From: Romanomermis culicivorax
Lineage: Eukaryota > Nematoda > Enoplea > Mermithida > Mermithidae
NCBI GenBank assembly: GCA_963922205.1
Contig: CAWUHX010000009.1
Span: 186,001-250,000, forward strand
Reading direction: 5' to 3'
Length of the DNA stretch: 64,000 nucleotides
A model generated the notes under the pieces. The model had not been told where the DNA came from, ran no database searches, and worked only from the letters and a program-made list of their open reading frames with translations. Numbering within the stretch: the first letter of the stretch is position 1; the number at the start of each line of letters is the position of its first letter. This document shows positions 33,213 to 42,880 of the stretch, piece by piece. The position numbers and the translations under genes are program-made.

Positions 33213-33683
33213 ATGATATACAGTAAACACATTTTTTTAAACACTCTCGCTGTGATCCTTTTCATAGCTGTTTTTATTGTATGGGTACAATACCCTTTTC
33301 AATTTTATGAAAATAAAGAAGAACCTGTAAATGTTACAGATTTTACGATACCAAACACAAAAAATGTTACAGATTTTACGATACCAAACACAAAAAATGT
33401 TACAGATCAGAAAATATTATTATTACGGGAAAATTATAAATTATATATAATACCCTTACTACATTTTGTAGAAAAAATTTTACATTGTCCTCAGAATGAT
33501 GGTCAATTTATGCAATTACGAATGTGTTTCAAAATATATATTTTCAATCCTGTCGTATTTTCTTGTTGTAGTCGAAGCAGTAAATTTCAAAACTTGTACA
33601 TCAATGGAACTAGATTACGATATATTGATACAATAGCTTTATTACATAATCAGAAAAAAATATTATACCCTTCATCAGTCTAG
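33213..33683 (+). CDS. Putative membrane glycoprotein with repeated N-glycosylation sites
   Basis: 156 aa. Residues 6-28 (IFLNTLAVILFIAVFIVW) form a signal-anchor helix near the N-terminus. This is followed by an in-frame 33-bp tandem duplication (33,334-33,399) giving NVTDFTIPNTK twice and a third NVTD start. Each copy brings an NVT sequon, and a further NGT lies near residue 131. The rest contains cysteines (CPQ, CFK, FSCCSR) that could form disulfides. This is what a small type II membrane protein facing the lumen or outside would look like. I do not recognise a family, and it is not a known fusogen. It lies between the packaging ATPase and the HMG-like gene. Confidence 0.55.
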   Translation: MIYSKHIFLNTLAVILFIAVFIVWVQYPFQFYENKEEPVNVTDFTIPNTKNVTDFTIPNTKNVTDQKILLLRENYKLYIIPLLHFVEKILHCPQNDGQFMQLRMCFKIYIFNPVVFSCCSRSSKFQNLYINGTRLRYIDTIALLHNQKKILYPSSV

Positions 33684-33743
33684 TCGAGAATTTTGAAGAG
33701 GTTGGTCGTTTTTCTATAATTCGTTTGTTTTGTGACAATTACA

Positions 33744-34114
33744 ATGTCTGCCGCGTTTGAAGTTTTTGTCAGAATGGTGCAAAATAAAGTAAAAGGTAAA
33801 AATTTATATCTCTTCTTTAACTATTTATTAAACTATAGTATTTTTTTATTTAAGGTAAAATACTAAACAACAAACAGAAATGCGAAATAGCTGATTTGTT
33901 TTGGACTCGTTTCTCACCCGAAGCCAAGATTTTTTACAAAGACATAGCTAAGGCGTGCAACCATTTACGGGGTGAAGTTGGTTTACCTATGGGACGTAAA
34001 AAAGTTACACAATTTTGGTGTTTTGCTAGACTATTACTGACGGAGTTGGATATGGTCGAAACTCGCGCTATTTTTGTAGAAGATCTTTTTTTTGAAACTA
34101 GATACAGCTCATAA
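33744..34114 (+). CDS. Small two-exon protein, HMG-box-like
   Basis: Exons 33,744-33,795 and 33,855-34,114 (59-nt intron GTAAAA...TTTAAG), 103 aa, start MSAAFEVFVRMVQNK. The central part (EIADLFWTRFSPEAKIFYKDIAKAC) follows the HMG-box pattern of a Trp/Phe in helix 2 and a K-x-x-Y-x-x-x-A helix 3. The C-terminal RKKVTQFWCFARLLL is not standard. The assignment to an HMG-type DNA-binding protein is a pattern match only. Such a protein could compact or bend element DNA. Confidence 0.5.
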
Positions 34115-34290
34115 ACTATTTTTTATGAATATGAATAACTTGTGTGCTTTTTCTAGACGCGAAGAGTTGAATATCGTCATACAAAATGAAGCTTCATTAC
34201 TATCTTAATGTAATACAATAAATATTTCAATGTTTACTCATCATTTGGTCATTATTGTAAAATTTTTTTGTACTGTACGGTCTGTTTTGT

Positions 34291-34644
34291 ATGGCTTCTA
34301 GATTAAAGAAATATATTCACGAGCTCAATGTGTTAAAAAATTCAAATCGTGTTCAAAGACGTGCTCTTCTTCAACATTCTTCCCCCGATTTGATCTGTTG
34401 TATATGTGAAATTTGTTTGAACATTTTGAACAATAATATTCCTATTAATTCAAACTTAAAAAAGAAATTGGCCAAACATAAATTATTGCTCAGAGGTTTA
34501 GCTACTAGACACGAAAAAAACAAGAAAAAAGATTTACATAATAAACGTGTAAGAATTGTTCAAAGTGGTGGAGCATTTTTACCTCTAGTACTACCCGTTT
34601 TATTATCTACATTAGCAAGTTTTGTTACAGAGAAATTATTATAG
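34291..34644 (+). CDS. Conserved Polinton protein with C-terminal hydrophobic helix
   Basis: 117 aa, strongly basic. The order RVQRRALLQ, LICCICEICLNILNNN, a KKLAKHKLLLRGLA stretch, then basic residues leading into SGGAFLPLVLPVLLS is one I know from many invertebrate Polinton copies, where it is an uncharacterised conserved protein. The final 25 residues could insert in a membrane or be an amphipathic lytic helix, as proposed for minor virion proteins of adintoviruses. The stop at 34,644 overlaps the start region of the next gene (ATG 34,646). No lesion. Confidence 0.7.
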   Translation: MASRLKKYIHELNVLKNSNRVQRRALLQHSSPDLICCICEICLNILNNNIPINSNLKKKLAKHKLLLRGLATRHEKNKKKDLHNKRVRIVQSGGAFLPLVLPVLLSTLASFVTEKLL

Positions 34645-34645
34645 A

Positions 34646-35503
34646 ATGAAATTTGCTAATAAATTTGCTCTTATACCTCAGGAGGTTCTGAATAAACTGA
34701 ATAACTCTCAGGTTTCTTCTTCTTCGACGACGATGAGTTCAAATGAAAAGACAGGTATAGCTAAGCAAGTTGACATGTATCGTAACGAGCTAGAGCGCAT
34801 TTTGAAAGATAATACGTTAACACCTGAAGAACAATACAAAAAGTACCCGCAACTATTTTCACAATATTTAACTTTTGAACATGAAAAGGCTCAACCTACT
34901 ACAGTGATTTTAAAACAAAAAGTTATTGATAACGAAGAAGATGAGAAGGATAGTGACGATTTGAAACAAAAAGAAAAAAATTGGTTGAACGATGAAAAGT
35001 TACTTAGCGGTATTCCTAAACAGTTTAAACGCTCAGCATCCTTATTATTAGAGCATGTGCGACGTAACCCTAGTATAAATGTTAATAAGCAAGGTGAAGT
35101 ATTAATTGATGGAAAATTAATTGAAGGATCACATATTATTGATTTATTACATGATTTGTCTCGTAAACATTCAAAAATTACGCAAACGCTTGGAGTAGAT
35201 GAGTTTGTTAATGCTTTGAAAAAATATAATGTACCATTAGAGGCTATAGGAAACCCATTACGTAAAATGTTATTCACTTTACCTCAGAAACTCTCCTACC
35301 ATACACCTCCGGAAGAATCAGATGATCATGCAGTTAGTAGTGTCAAGCGGTTGAATAAACCACTTGTGAAAGGTGTTGATTTATTTTCAAGTGGTGCCGA
35401 GGAAGATATCAAAGACGATTCATTCTTTAATAAAGGAAACTCGACAGAAAAGAAGATACGGCGCAAAGCTAGAGCACTTAGACGGTATACTCCTTTGTAC
35501 TAG
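34646..35503 (+). CDS. Conserved Polinton protein of unknown function
   Basis: 285 aa from ATG at 34,646 (MKFANKFALIPQEVLNKL), one base after the previous stop. Features: N-terminal LIPQEVLNKL, a serine-rich linker, a coiled segment (DMYRNELERILKDN), the motif FKRSASLLLEHVRR, then GEVLIDGKLIEGSHIIDLLHD and VPLEAIGNPLRK, ending in a basic tail (KKIRRKARALRR). This arrangement recurs in Polintons of many animals as an unassigned protein. A virion core or scaffold role is inferred from its position among structural genes and its basic tail. Confidence 0.65.
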   Translation: MKFANKFALIPQEVLNKLNNSQVSSSSTTMSSNEKTGIAKQVDMYRNELERILKDNTLTPEEQYKKYPQLFSQYLTFEHEKAQPTTVILKQKVIDNEEDEKDSDDLKQKEKNWLNDEKLLSGIPKQFKRSASLLLEHVRRNPSINVNKQGEVLIDGKLIEGSHIIDLLHDLSRKHSKITQTLGVDEFVNALKKYNVPLEAIGNPLRKMLFTLPQKLSYHTPPEESDDHAVSSVKRLNKPLVKGVDLFSSGAEEDIKDDSFFNKGNSTEKKIRRKARALRRYTPLY

Positions 35504-35507
35504 AGCG

Positions 35508-36617
35508 ATGAACACCTTACTTTCGAAATTATACAAAAATTTACACGGAAATCCCTCAGCTTTTTCTAGTATTGAAAAATTATATGCTGAAGCTAGAAAG
35601 CACCATAAAACAATTACACGTAAAAATGTTAAAGATTGGCTTTCAAAACAAGATAGTTATACTCTACATAAACAAGTCAACAAAAAATTTTCACGTAATC
35701 GTATTTATGTTACAGCTATGGATCAACAATGGGAAATTGATTTGGCAGATATGTCTTCTTTAGCAGATTTTAACGATGGATACAAATTTATGCTTACATG
35801 TATAGATGTATTAAGTAAATACGCATGGGTTGAACCCTTAAAATCAAAACACTCAAAGAATGTTTGCGATGCTTTTCAAAATATTTTAAAAAGAGGTCGA
35901 ATCCCTTGGAGAGTGCGCAGCGATAAAGGAAAAGAATTTGTCAACAAAGATTTCCAAAAATTATTGAAAACTAACGATATACATTTTTTTACTTCTCAAA
36001 ACGAAGACATTAAATGTTCAATAGTGGAACGGTTTAATAGAACTTTAAAAACTAAATTATTTAAATATTTTACAGAGTTTACCACTTATAAATGGATTGA
36101 TATTTTACCCGCAGTTGTTTCCAACTACAATCACTCTGTTCATAGATCTATTAAGGAAAAACCTATTAATGTAGATTATTCTAACGAAAAAATTATATGG
36201 CAAAGACTCTACCCTGAAAGATTATACACTAGAAAGCCTAAGATTGATATAGGAGATTACGTGCGAATTAGTAAACATAGAGGTGTATTTGACAAAGGTT
36301 ATTTACCTCAATGGAGTGAAGAAGTTTTCAAAGTAAAACATGTTGTGAAGACCCGAAATCATATACTTTATACAATTCAAGATCTGGAAGGCAAAGATAT
36401 AGAAGGACGTTTTTATGAAAAAGAACTACAGAAAATCGATTTTAATCCTAATATCAAAGAATACAAAATTGAAAAGGTTTTGAAGACTAAACAATTACCA
36501 GATGGTCAGAATAGAGTACTTGTGAAGTGGTGGGGTTATCCTGAAAAATTCAACAGTTGGATTTTAGAAAAGGATATACAAAACGACGACGACGACGATT
36601 ACGATGAACAACTTTGA
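35508..36617 (+). CDS. Retroviral-type integrase with C-terminal chromodomain
   Basis: 369 aa from ATG at 35,508. Inserts the element's DNA. Residues 1-70 form a helical zinc-less N-terminal region. The rve core has the DDE triad: first Asp in QWEIDLADM, second in RSDKGKEF, Glu in [11 protein letters not shown] small beta-rich domain follows ([10 protein letters not shown]), as in retroviral DNA-binding tails. At residues 310-365 a chromodomain is clear: [28 protein letters not shown], with aromatic cage-type residues. Ends in an Asp run. The chromodomain may steer insertion to particular chromatin. The next ATG overlaps its last 14 bases. No lesion. Confidence 0.93.
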   Translation: MNTLLSKLYKNLHGNPSAFSSIEKLYAEARKHHKTITRKNVKDWLSKQDSYTLHKQVNKKFSRNRIYVTAMDQQWEIDLADMSSLADFNDGYKFMLTCIDVLSKYAWVEPLKSKHSKNVCDAFQNILKRGRIPWRVRSDKGKEFVNKDFQKLLKTNDIHFFTSQNEDIKCSIVERFNRTLKTKLFKYFTEFTTYKWIDILPAVVSNYNHSVHRSIKEKPINVDYSNEKIIWQRLYPERLYTRKPKIDIGDYVRISKHRGVFDKGYLPQWSEEVFKVKHVVKTRNHILYTIQDLEGKDIEGRFYEKELQKIDFNPNIKEYKIEKVLKTKQLPDGQNRVLVKWWGYPEKFNSWILEKDIQNDDDDDYDEQL

Positions 36618-37044
36618 ATTGACATATTATGCTCAACAAGATGAGCTATTATCACAAAATTTTTTAGGAGTTTTTGCTTGCGATACTCTACCGAAGATAG
36701 TTAAAAGACCCGCGGCTTTAATTGCAAACACCGATACATCTTTTCAAAAAGGAAGTCATTGGATAGCTATGTATTTTGATAATGCTAACTCTGTATATTA
36801 TTTTGATTCTTATGGCTTACCACCAGTTATTCCTGCTTTTATAAATTATATTAACAAAAATGCTTTAATAATATATACAAATAAGAAACATTTACAAAAT
36901 TTTAATAGTAGGGTTTGTGGTATATATACTTTATATTTTTTGTATTATAAAGTGCGACATGTTCCTATGTATAAAATGTTTAAAAGTTTCAGTAACACAA
37001 ATTTTGTTTATAATGATAGATTGATTTGTAAGTTTTCATTGTAA
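36604..37044 (+). CDS. Adenain-like cysteine protease (virion maturation)
   Basis: 146 aa, starting inside the integrase stop region (14-base overlap). The expected catalytic set is present: His in [10 protein letters not shown], Asp in YYFDSYG, Gln in HLQNFNS and nucleophile Cys in [10 protein letters not shown]. This is the ULP1/adenovirus-protease fold shared by Polintons, virophages and adenoviruses. It should cleave capsid or core proteins during particle maturation. Length is normal for the group and no lesion is seen. Confidence 0.9.
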   Translation: MNNFELTYYAQQDELLSQNFLGVFACDTLPKIVKRPAALIANTDTSFQKGSHWIAMYFDNANSVYYFDSYGLPPVIPAFINYINKNALIIYTNKKHLQNFNSRVCGIYTLYFLYYKVRHVPMYKMFKSFSNTNFVYNDRLICKFSL

Positions 37045-37289
37045 ATTTTCTGTAAAAGGTCACTTGCGAAATAAATTATGTACACGTTTGTAAAAAGTTA
37101 ACTCCTTCTTTATGTGTTTATACATAATTTTATGTCACTTTGATAGCACCGCCTCCTTTATATTTTTGTATAATTTTATTGGTTACTTTAGTAGTTCCAC
37201 CTTCTTATAAATTTATAACTGAGTGTTTAGTTGTTAAATAAAAAATTTTTTATTTTGAAATCGATAGTAGTAATAGTACGCATTCAGAA
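37045..37289. other. Spacer with repeated CTCCTTC/CACC pyrimidine words
   Basis: AT-rich; ACTCCTTCTTTAT, GCCTCCTTTATA and CCACCTTCTTATAA recur here, each followed by TA-rich sequence, similar to words ahead of the gene at 30,975 and after 40,600. They could be promoter elements of the structural genes. Confidence 0.35.
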
Positions 37290-37568
37290 ATGTCTCGCAT
37301 TAGCCTTTGGGAGTTTTTTGGAAAACGTCTACCTCGAAACGAAGTGGTTTTCTTCAGTCAGGTCATACTAATATACATTGTAGTCATTACAGCTATAATA
37401 AATTTATCTCTCTACAATAATAATACACAATTGTGGGTTGGTCTTTTGTGCGCTTGTATAGGATATTTATTACCTAGCCCCGTACCGACCGTATTACAGT
37501 CATCTAATTCATTGAAGACCGTACCTATAGCAACAGCAAACAACATTATAAATAATGACAACCTTTGA
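37290..37568 (+). CDS. Small protein with two membrane helices, Polinton-conserved
   Basis: 92 aa. LPRNEVVFFSQVILIYIVVI starts the first hydrophobic helix, and LWVGLLCACIGYLLPSP is the second with a Pro-rich end. I recall proteins of this form directly upstream of minor capsid genes in animal Polintons; their function is unknown. Its last 14 bases overlap the minor capsid start at 37,555, so the two are likely co-transcribed. A virion membrane or host-membrane role is inferred. Confidence 0.6.
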   Translation: MSRISLWEFFGKRLPRNEVVFFSQVILIYIVVITAIINLSLYNNNTQLWVGLLCACIGYLLPSPVPTVLQSSNSLKTVPIATANNIINNDNL

Positions 37569-38472
37569 AGATCAATTTTATATCACATTACCTAGTAATA
37601 GCAAAAATGGAAACAAACCCTCTGATTTTTCAGCCCATCTACCTTACCGTTTAAAACTAGATGGAAGCTGGGAGGTAGGACTAAGTGAAATAATATACCC
37701 CTATAGTTGGGCTACATTTACCAATCATGGTGGAGATAATGTAATAACGTTAACTACGGATGGTGTTGGAAATAAGGTCAAAAAAATTAAAGTAATAGTT
37801 TTTGAAAAACATTACTTTACCATATCTGAATTAATTGAAGAGTTGAATGCAAAAGTTGGAGCAGCTATTGCCGGAACTAACATGGAAATCATGTTTTCAT
37901 ACGATGAACATAGTAGAGGATTAGTTAATTTGAAAATAAAAAGTGGTACAATCTTACGTAAAATCGAAATAAGCAAACGATTAATGGAGCTTCTCGGATT
38001 TGGCGCTACCAATACTGAGGCCTATGCAACTGCTGATGATTTTTTAAATAGAGCTGTGAATATTAACTTATATACTGTTGGAGAGAAACCTCCAAAAAAT
38101 TCTAACACACATATTCCACCATCCAAAGCTGTTTTTCTTGCCGAGCCTGGAACTAATCATTTATACATGTTAGGTATTCAACCATAAAATTTGAATGATT
38201 TACAGAATTTTTATGTTTACTGTAATATTATTGAAAATCAGATTGTTGGAAATACTTTAGCGCCGCTTTTACGTATAGTAAATGTTCAGGGAAAATACAA
38301 AGATAATGTGAGTCGTTTATATGAAACACCTCACTATATACCAATTCAATTGAAAGAAATTACAGTACTCGAGATTAATATAAAAAACAGTATGAATGAG
38401 CTTATACCCTTTCAGTTTGGGAATGTTATAGTTAAATTACATTTTCGGCGACGTACTCCTTTATTCCTATAA
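37555..38472 (+). pseudogene. Minor capsid (penton-like) protein with one in-frame stop
   Basis: Vertex protein of the capsid. The first 210 codons (MTTFEDQFYITLPSNSK ... FSAHLPYRLKLDGSWEVGL ... MLGIQP) match the single-jelly-roll minor capsid proteins of Polintons. A TAA at 38,185-38,187 then interrupts the gene, and the same frame continues at once with NFYVYCNIIENQIVGNTLAP and ends LHFRRRTPLFL, the normal C-terminal part of this family. The parts are in one frame, so this is a point change to a stop, not an indel. I looked for an intron spanning it; no splice keeps the frame. The family normally has one uninterrupted chain of about 300 aa, so the gene is broken unless the stop is read through. 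Confidence 0.85.
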
Positions 38473-38606
38473 GCATAGTATCAAATTTTTATTTACTCAT
38501 TCATTCATTTGCATTTGGACACGTTGTCGTCAGGTTAAATTTTCGCAAACGCTCTTAATTAATTAATTCATTTAGTTGTTGTTCCTTTTAATTTTCAAAG
38601 CAAAAT

Positions 38607-39143
38607 ATGCATACCGTATTTATTCCTGAAACCGTTGATTACTGGATCAAAATTTATCAACATAGTATTCAAGATAATCAATTTCAATTAGGTGGTAGTT
38701 TAGAAGGTTTTCGAGCAGCATACCCGTATTATTATAGACATCAAGGAGCTGGAGTTGGTAATTTTTTTAAGATATTGTGGCGTCTAGCTATGCCTTTGTT
38801 AAAATCTGCAGGAAAGCATGCACTTGCTGCAGGTTCCAAAATTGTAGGTGATGTTGTAGAAGGTCGTTCTTTTAAAGAAAGTGTTGCTGAGCATGGACGA
38901 AACGCAGCTGGTAGCTTATTACACGAAACGGGTGAGCGCATTCATAAAGGAAAAGGTTTAGGGAAGCGTAAACATATAAATTCTACGATACATATAAAAA
39001 GCAATAAAAAGTTAAATGATGGTCAGCGTCAACAACATCAACATCAAAAACAACATAAACGTAAACACCTGAAACGACGTTCCTCATTCTTAAAAAAGAC
39101 TCCACGTAGAGTAGTCGGTTTCAAGGATATCTATTCAAAATGA
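38607..39143 (+). CDS. Basic minor virion protein, pVI/core-like
   Basis: 178 aa. N-terminal globular part, then GAGVGNFFKILWRLAMPLLK, a glycine-rich amphipathic segment like that of Polinton/adintovirus membrane-active proteins and adenovirus pVI. A conserved-type ALAAGSKIVGDVVEGRSFKE block follows, and a very basic Lys/Arg/His/Gln tail (KQHKRKHLKRRSS) fit for binding DNA. The TGA stop overlaps the ATG of the major capsid gene by four bases (ATGA at 39,140-39,143). Likely a cement or core protein that may disrupt membranes on release. No lesion. Confidence 0.7.
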   Translation: MHTVFIPETVDYWIKIYQHSIQDNQFQLGGSLEGFRAAYPYYYRHQGAGVGNFFKILWRLAMPLLKSAGKHALAAGSKIVGDVVEGRSFKESVAEHGRNAAGSLLHETGERIHKGKGLGKRKHINSTIHIKSNKKLNDGQRQQHQHQKQHKRKHLKRRSSFLKKTPRRVVGFKDIYSK

Positions 39144-40537
39144 GTAAATTTATTGATGCTGCATCGTCTCCTAGTAGTAAAACGGAGTTAGATTTATTTA
39201 CCGTACCTCCAACGCAAGTTGCTATTCGTAGAAGTTTTTGGTCTGAAATTCAGTTACAAAATCCTTGTACTAATGAAGGACCTTACGAGTTTGTTATTTC
39301 ACTTGATTCATATATGTTGGACTTATCAAAAAATTTTATATATTTTACTATTCGAATTACGAAAGCTAATGGCGCTGCTTGCACTTTAACAGCAGACACC
39401 AACAATAACCTTACTGGAAATGTTGTAGCACCAATTAATTTGATCGGGAAAACATTTTTTAAACAGATCAAGATGTACTTAAATGGAAAATTAATATCTG
39501 ACAGGTAAGTTTTATAATTAAATGTATGTTTACCTTTTTTAATTTTAACATTTTAACATTTCAGTGGGGATAGATACGCTTACAGATCTTATTTGGAAAC
39601 GGAATTGAACTATGGTCGTGATGCTAAGTTGACACATGTTGCAGCTGCTGGTTATGCTTTTGAAAATGGCGATGTTCTCGATATAAAGAAAAACAAGGGT
39701 GCTTTGGAAAGAGTTCAGATGTTCAAAAACAGTGCAGTTGTTGAATTAATGGCTCCTATACACGCCGATCTATTTATGCAAGAACGTTTTCTATTGAATC
39801 AATGTACTTTGAAAATTGATTTATACAGACATAGAGATGATTTTTGCTTGCAAAAATTTATATCTACTGACAACGAAGCTTATAAAATCGAAGTTAAAAG
39901 CATGTCTCTATTTATTAAAAAAGTTGAAGTTGCGGATAATATCAATCTAGCTATTGAATCCATGTTACAAAATACAGCTGCAAAATACCCTATTCGTCGA
40001 TGTCATGTTACAAGTCTATACATAACAACTAGTCGTCGCTCAGCTCCTCTGAACTCATTGTTCACAGGTCCTTTACCTCGTCGTCTCGTTGTGGCGCTCG
40101 TTGATGGTTCGGCTGCTAGGGGTGATTATAATCAAAGCCCCTTCAATTTTAAGCATTTCGGATTAAACGAGATTAAAATAACAAGTGGTACTACAACCTT
40201 ACCTACAACACCATATATGCTAAATTTTAAAGAAAACAAATATTTGCGCACTTTTGTACAATTATTTGAGGGTGTAGGAATCGGTACAGATAACAAGGGT
40301 TATGAAATTACTCGAAATTCTTTTACAACGCATAACACGGTTTTTGTTTTTGATTTGACTCCTTGCGGTATGGATGGTAATTTTTGGGAACTCGTACGTG
40401 AAGGAACCACTAGTTTACAGATGAATTTTGGAGAGGATATACCAGATGGCGGTATTGAAGCACTTATATACGCAGAATTTGACTCTCTCGTAATGATTGA
40501 TAAAAATCGTGAAACCTTTACAGATTATAGTATTTAA
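39140..40537 (+). CDS. Major capsid protein (double jelly-roll)
   Basis: Exons 39,140-39,504 and 39,565-40,537 with a 60-nt intron (GTAAGT...TTTCAG), 445 aa. Main shell protein. Signatures: FTVPPTQVAI, SFWSEIQLQNPCTNEGPYEF, GKTFFKQIKMYLNGKLISD, then across the junction YAYRSYLETELNYG and AAAGYAFENGD, SAPLNSLFTGPLPRRLVVAL, and FVFDLTPCGMDG near the C-terminus. These are hallmarks of Polinton hexon-like proteins. Splicing of a capsid gene is notable and fits nuclear expression. No stop or frameshift. An AATAAAAAATC at about 40,579 is a likely polyadenylation signal. Confidence 0.93.
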
Positions 40538-41439
40538 ATACGTTATATTTATATGTACATTTCATCTCATTTTTTTATAATAAAAAATCACTTATAGTTG
40601 TTGTTGTTTATACACTCCTTCTCTTTAGCTATTGTTTAGAAATATTCTTTTAATTTATTCCTAATTATAAATGAACTTCCTTTTATTACTCCTTCTTTCC
40701 TTTATTTTCTCCTTTAATTCTACAGTACTACGTCTTGTACGTTCTTTTTACCCTAAGACCTGTTTGTGCATATTCTCTACATATCGTTTACTCGTACATC
40801 TCTAAATATCTGACTACAGTAAACCCTTTTTTATATTCCCGAAGTTGACACATACACACACACTTATAGTAGAACTCTAAAGAAATTACCTTTACTATTA
40901 AACGCAATAAATAAAAAATTTTATTAATTTTAATTCAATTTAATTTATTTGAAACAAAATATATATATACAAAATTTAAAACAAAATAGAATAAATTATA
41001 CATATATACAAAATTTAAAAACAAAATAAAATATACATATATACACTCGCCTTCGCCGCCGCCGCACCCCCACGCTAAAGGTTTCACGCGTATCCACTAA
41101 AATTTTTACAAATTTTAATAACTATTTTAGTTAAACAAAAATTTTTACTCTAATATATCAATTAACTGTTAAGTCATAGGTACAAGATCTATCAATAGCC
41201 TTTATTTTATTGTAAAATTTTATCGTATAAATCGTGTAAATAATTGAAAGCTTCTAGAAAACTCTAGAAATGTTCTTTGTCAAGTTTTAGACAACTCAGC
41301 TATATACCATACATTAATATACATGAATTAGAAATCTGTAACATGTTGCAGTTGTGGTAAAAGCTTATAATAATTTTACTCTCATTAAATATAAAATTTA
41401 TATGTCTACTACGTGTTTTAACTATAACATCTGAACTTA
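40538..41439. other. AT-rich right arm, no gene seen
   Basis: Very AT-rich with ATATATAC runs near 40,960-41,045 and one sharp GC-rich patch (CGCCGCCGCCGCACCCCCAC type) at 41,048-41,080. No ORF with domain character. Confidence 0.5.
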
Positions 41440-41865
41440 CTAGAAACGCGGCAGCGCTAGTTTTACCCTCTCCTCGACGTAACGACCGTCGGCGTTTTCC
41501 CATTCAGCCCTCGCACCTGGGGGGAGGATATTCCACAGGTGCGAGGCTAGGTGGCCGTCAACCAGCGAAGGGTTTTCAAACATCCGGCGTAGACGTTTCA
41601 TGAAACCCCAAAAGGGCTTCTGTCTAGCCCGATATTCAACCCCTCGCTGGCTTTTCCACCAGCTCTTGAAGTCCATCGAGGCCTCCTCCCAGAAGAGGGA
41701 CGCCCACGCGTCAATGTCGGCCGTCGTTAAAAACGGCTCTAAATTAATAATAATAAAATAGTATACATATTAATTTTTAATTCAAAATATTTGTAAAATC
41801 AATGTACCATAAGCCTCGTAGGCGGCTCTCAACGTCGAAATAAACGTAACGAAAACGGCTTCCAT
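41440..41865 (-). CDS. GC-rich two-exon gene of unknown function, possible captured cargo
   Basis: Minus strand: exon 1 is 41,865-41,808 (MEAVFVTFISTLRAAYEAY), exon 2 is 41,738-41,440, total 118 aa; the intron (69 nt, GTACAT...ATTTAG) is almost pure A/T while both exons are GC-rich and full of CpG, unlike any neighbour. The splice joins the frame without a stop. The second half (KPFWGFMKRLRRMFENPS ... ASHLWNILPPGARAEWENADG) follows an HMG-box-like pattern of Pro/Phe start, basic helix 1, central Trp and a final W-x-x-A helix, and is rich in Trp (seven in 118). I do not recognise a family. Composition and orientation, opposite to the structural genes, suggest later acquisition or strong constraint. 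Confidence 0.6.
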
Positions 41866-42480
41866 TGGGAGTCTCGGGTGTCGGGCGCAAGTACAAAAAT
41901 AAGAATGGTTCTTCTTCTTCTATTTTTTCTATTTATACCTCTTTACCCTCATTAAACCTTTTCCGGTTTTTTCTGCTTTTTGGTTGAATCTTTTCGGTTT
42001 TTCTTTGAAGGTTCTTGACTCTAGGTTATTCTAGAAAACTATCAAAATAACAATAATCACCACCTTAATTGTTTTGGTATTGCGTCTCTTTAAAGGTTTT
42101 AGGCTCTAGGTTATTCTAGAAAACTATCAAAATAACAATAATCACCACCTTAATTATTTTGGTAAAGCGTCTCTTGCTACCGTGTTTTATAGAACCTTTG
42201 ACCTTTTCTAGCATTTCTAATTGGTTTTATGATCTAAATGGCTTCACCTGTCTAACCTTTCTATGTTTGCTCTGGGAAACACTCTGTATACAAAACCGCA
42301 TCTACCTACATAAATCATCCAATATAATGTATTAATTTCCGATACGTAGAATAACGTTCATGTATTGATGATTTAGTTCTTTTCTTTTTTCTTTTTCTTT
42401 TTCTTTTCTTTTCTTTTCTTCAAATATTTTTGAGGTATCAATTATTTTTTACATTTAGAATATTTTTCATCTCAACTGTT
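41866..42480. other. Right-arm spacer with a 92-bp tandem duplication
   Basis: A unit starting near GGCTCTAGGTTATTCTAGAA and containing TCAAAATAACAATAATCACC occurs twice in tandem (about 42,010-42,095 and 42,100-42,185). A pyrimidine tract (TTTCT repeats) lies at 42,376-42,421. No gene. Confidence 0.6.
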
Positions 42481-42880
42481 CACTTTTCTACATGCGCTTT
42501 ATACCCACTCTTTTGGGTCATTTTTCTATAAAAGAATTTGATCATTTACGACTTTATAAGTATAAACCCGTAGGAATAATGTTTCAAGTTTTATAGACTC
42601 TTAGAGTTTTTATATGTGGAATTAAGCATTCTGATCTAAAAGACCGTTCTAATTTGGACGATCGTTCAGTATGCAGGGCTTCCACTTCACTTTTCTGTGA
42701 ACCTGCAGACGGCGCACCTCTTATTTTGGAGCCCGAGGGCGCGTTTTTTGAAGGACTTCCTCCGTGGGCGGAGGGGGTCAATTTTATAAATGAATTCTTT
42801 CTTTTATGTTTTCCATTTTTTGTTCACGTTATTATTTTTGTTTTTAGACTACAATATTTTAGTGATAAACAAAAATAAAA
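42480..42880 (-). repeat. Diverged third TIR-type unit, right arm only
   Basis: From CTACATGCGCTTTATACCCA through GTAGGAATAATGTTTCA, GGACGATCGTTCAGTA and ACCTGCAGACGGCGCACC to the GGCGGAGGGGGTC end, this follows the TIR unit order (compare 43,019-43,400) but with many substitutions. It is an old unit inside the present TIR boundary, absent at the left end. Confidence 0.6.

Noticed and set aside
38150-38214. Short intron removing the stop in the minor capsid gene
   Set aside because: The only GT...AG pair (about 32 nt) is shorter than every other intron here and puts the downstream part in the wrong frame.
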